A stretch of 6,140 nt of DNA from Planctomycetota bacterium (lineage in GTDB: Bacteria > Planctomycetota > Phycisphaerae > Phycisphaerales > SM1A02). The position numbers were made by a program, and so were the translations under genes. Below the pieces are notes generated by a model. That model saw nothing but the letters and a program-made list of their open reading frames with translations. It ran no database searches and was not told the DNA's origin. The stretch is from assembly GCA_027295435.1 (NCBI GenBank), contig JAPUKX010000304.1:1-6140 (forward strand). The letters are read 5' to 3'. This document shows, in pieces, positions 5,107 through 6,140 of the stretch; the first letter of the stretch is position 1; each line of letters opens with the position of its first letter.

Positions 5107-6140
5107 ATGACGGTTCGGCAACTGGCCGTCGCGATGATCGCGACCCTGACCGCTGTGGTCTCCACCGCTACGGCCCAGGGTGGCGATGTTGAGGTCCAAT
5201 TGGAACAATTCGGCGTCGGGTCCGCATTTCGACCAGGCGACGTCGTGGCGATCCGCTTGAGCCTGACCAGCTCCCTGGACGAGGCGACACCATGCTGGGT
5301 GCAGTGGGAGGTCCCCAACGCGGAAGGCGATATCGCCGAATACGGCCGATCGGTCACCCTCAGTCCGGGCACGCCCGCCCCGATATGGCTGTACGCACCG
5401 ATTCCGCCGCAAGCCTCCGCCCAGACCATCTGGACCATCCGGGTGTTCGAAGAACGAGACGGCCGGCGGCGGGGCGAGCTGGGCGGGAAGCGTATCGCGG
5501 CCTCCGCGACCGGGCAGGTGGATATTGACACCGGCATGATCGCCGTGATCGGCCGGGCCCGGATGCGTCTCGACGACTACGCCACTCCACGCGGGCCCTG
5601 GAGCCGGGCCAACCCTCCCGGAGCGCACGAAGGAGTTCGGATCGTCTCCGGCATCAGGCCACGCGAGTTGCCTGACCGGTGGGAAGGGCTCAAGGCCTTC
5701 GAAGCGGTAGTATGGTCCGACGCGCTGCCCCAGGAGTTGCGGGTCGATGCGGCCGGCGCGCTGCGGGAGTACATTCGCCGCGGCGGGCATCTAGTGATCA
5801 CTCTTCCCCAGACGGGCAATCCCTGGGGTCTGGGCGCCGTCGGTCAGACCTACCTGGATGATCTGCTCCTGCCGAACGCCCCGCGCAAGGACGAGGCTGT
5901 GCGGCTGTCCGAGCTTGTCACGGTGCTGTCGAAGTCCCCGAGGGTCCTGCGGGACATTGAGCTGAGCATTCGTGTGTTCAAGGAAATTGGTGGCGACTTC
6001 GATGCCATCGGCAATCACTACGAGCCGCTTATCGCGCTGCCGGACGGGCGGGTGATTGTCGTTCAGCGCACCTTCGGGTTCGGGCGGATCACGATCCTCG
6101 GCATCGATTTGTCATCGCAGCAACTCGCAAGCATGGGTTT
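5107..6140 (+). CDS. Exported protein of unknown function with glutamine-amidotransferase-like domain (3' end outside window)
   Basis: The frame is open from ATG 5107 to the edge: 344 residues plus a partial codon. Residues 1-23 form a signal peptide (MTVRQ, a hydrophobic core, STATA before Gln24). Residues about 26-140 look like an all-beta, immunoglobulin-like or extracellular sandwich region (FRPGDVVAIRLSLTSS, then PIWLYAPIPPQ). From about 145 an alpha/beta region follows: FEAVVWSDALPQEL (198-211), ALREYIRRGGHLVITLP (218-234) and FGFGRITILGIDLSS (323-337). This order of strand, helix, GGHLVI strand and late G-x-I-T strand resembles the class I glutamine amidotransferase-like fold found in exported planctomycete proteins. 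The only cysteine seen, Cys63, lies in the beta region, so the usual nucleophile is absent and a binding role is likelier than catalysis. Neighbours offer no pathway. Upstream in-frame GTG 5092 and TTG 5101 are alternative starts. Coding status is secure; the function is not. Confidence 0.85.
   Translation, partial: MTVRQLAVAMIATLTAVVSTATAQGGDVEVQLEQFGVGSAFRPGDVVAIRLSLTSSLDEATPCWVQWEVPNAEGDIAEYGRSVTLSPGTPAPIWLYAPIPPQASAQTIWTIRVFEERDGRRRGELGGKRIAASATGQVDIDTGMIAVIGRARMRLDDYATPRGPWSRANPPGAHEGVRIVSGIRPRELPDRWEGLKAFEAVVWSDALPQELRVDAAGALREYIRRGGHLVITLPQTGNPWGLGAVGQTYLDDLLLPNAPRKDEAVRLSELVTVLSKSPRVLRDIELSIRVFKEIGGDFDAIGNHYEPLIALPDGRVIVVQRTFGFGRITILGIDLSSQQLASMG

Noticed and set aside
4695..5192. A 165-codon plus-strand open frame opposite the small membrane protein
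   Set aside because: Its translation shows no organised features in the overlapping part, whereas the minus frame gives a clean membrane helix plus coiled coil; it also runs out of frame into the secreted gene.
5095..5790. A 231-codon minus-strand open frame opposite the exported protein
   Set aside because: The plus frame has a signal peptide and alternating strand/helix pattern to the window edge; the minus frame is Pro/Gly/Arg/Asp-rich shadow.
1..6140. Mobile element, CRISPR, toxin-antitoxin or defence system
   Set aside because: No transposase, integrase, terminal repeats, spaced direct repeats, small toxin-like pairs or nuclease motifs were found on either strand.

Overview
This is a GC-rich (roughly 60-65% by eye) bacterial chromosomal window of ordinary-looking single-copy genes. 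The best guess for the source is the Planctomycetota, probably close to the Phycisphaerae. This rests on remembered family resemblance: a MscS channel with a long exported N-terminal region, a MauE/DoxX-type membrane protein with a DCGC loop fused to a thioredoxin-like domain, a cytoplasmic protein with a QPDNATNRPW motif, and an exported protein with a glutamine-amidotransferase-like half. No search was run, so the assignment is an inference. I see no rRNA, tRNA, CRISPR array, insertion sequence or phage gene.

Layout, left to right: (1) 1-1302, minus strand, a mechanosensitive channel of the MscS family whose C-terminus lies outside the window. (2) 1303-1444, a divergent intergenic region with nested GC-rich palindromes. 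(3) 1445-2437, plus strand, a MauE/DoxX-like membrane domain fused to an extracytoplasmic thioredoxin-like domain with a CDHC active site. (4) 2480-3064, minus strand, a 194-residue conserved-looking hypothetical protein. (5) 3065-3220, a second divergent region with a 7-bp-arm inverted repeat next to a -10-like hexamer. (6) 3221-4654, plus strand, a complete M20-family di-zinc dipeptidase, the best-defined gene here. (7) 4655-4757, a convergent gap holding a bulged hairpin. (8) 4758-5021, minus strand, an 87-residue single-pass membrane protein with a coiled coil. (9) 5022-5106, a third divergent region, where a -10-like hexamer sits so close to the next ATG that a leaderless mRNA is possible. 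(10) 5107-6140, plus strand, an exported protein cut by the right edge.

The six genes alternate strand strictly (-, +, -, +, -, +), giving three divergent and two convergent junctions and no co-directional pair. Each gene therefore needs its own promoter, and the order gives little evidence of a shared pathway. Four of the six products are predicted to be membrane-inserted or exported (the channel, the thiol-redox fusion, the small coiled-coil protein and the right-edge protein), while the peptidase and the 194-residue protein look cytoplasmic. I did not find a clearly new defence or mobile system. The most unusual items are the redox fusion with its extra cysteines, the strict strand alternation with palindromes in the divergent gaps, the possible leaderless start, and three proteins of unknown function.
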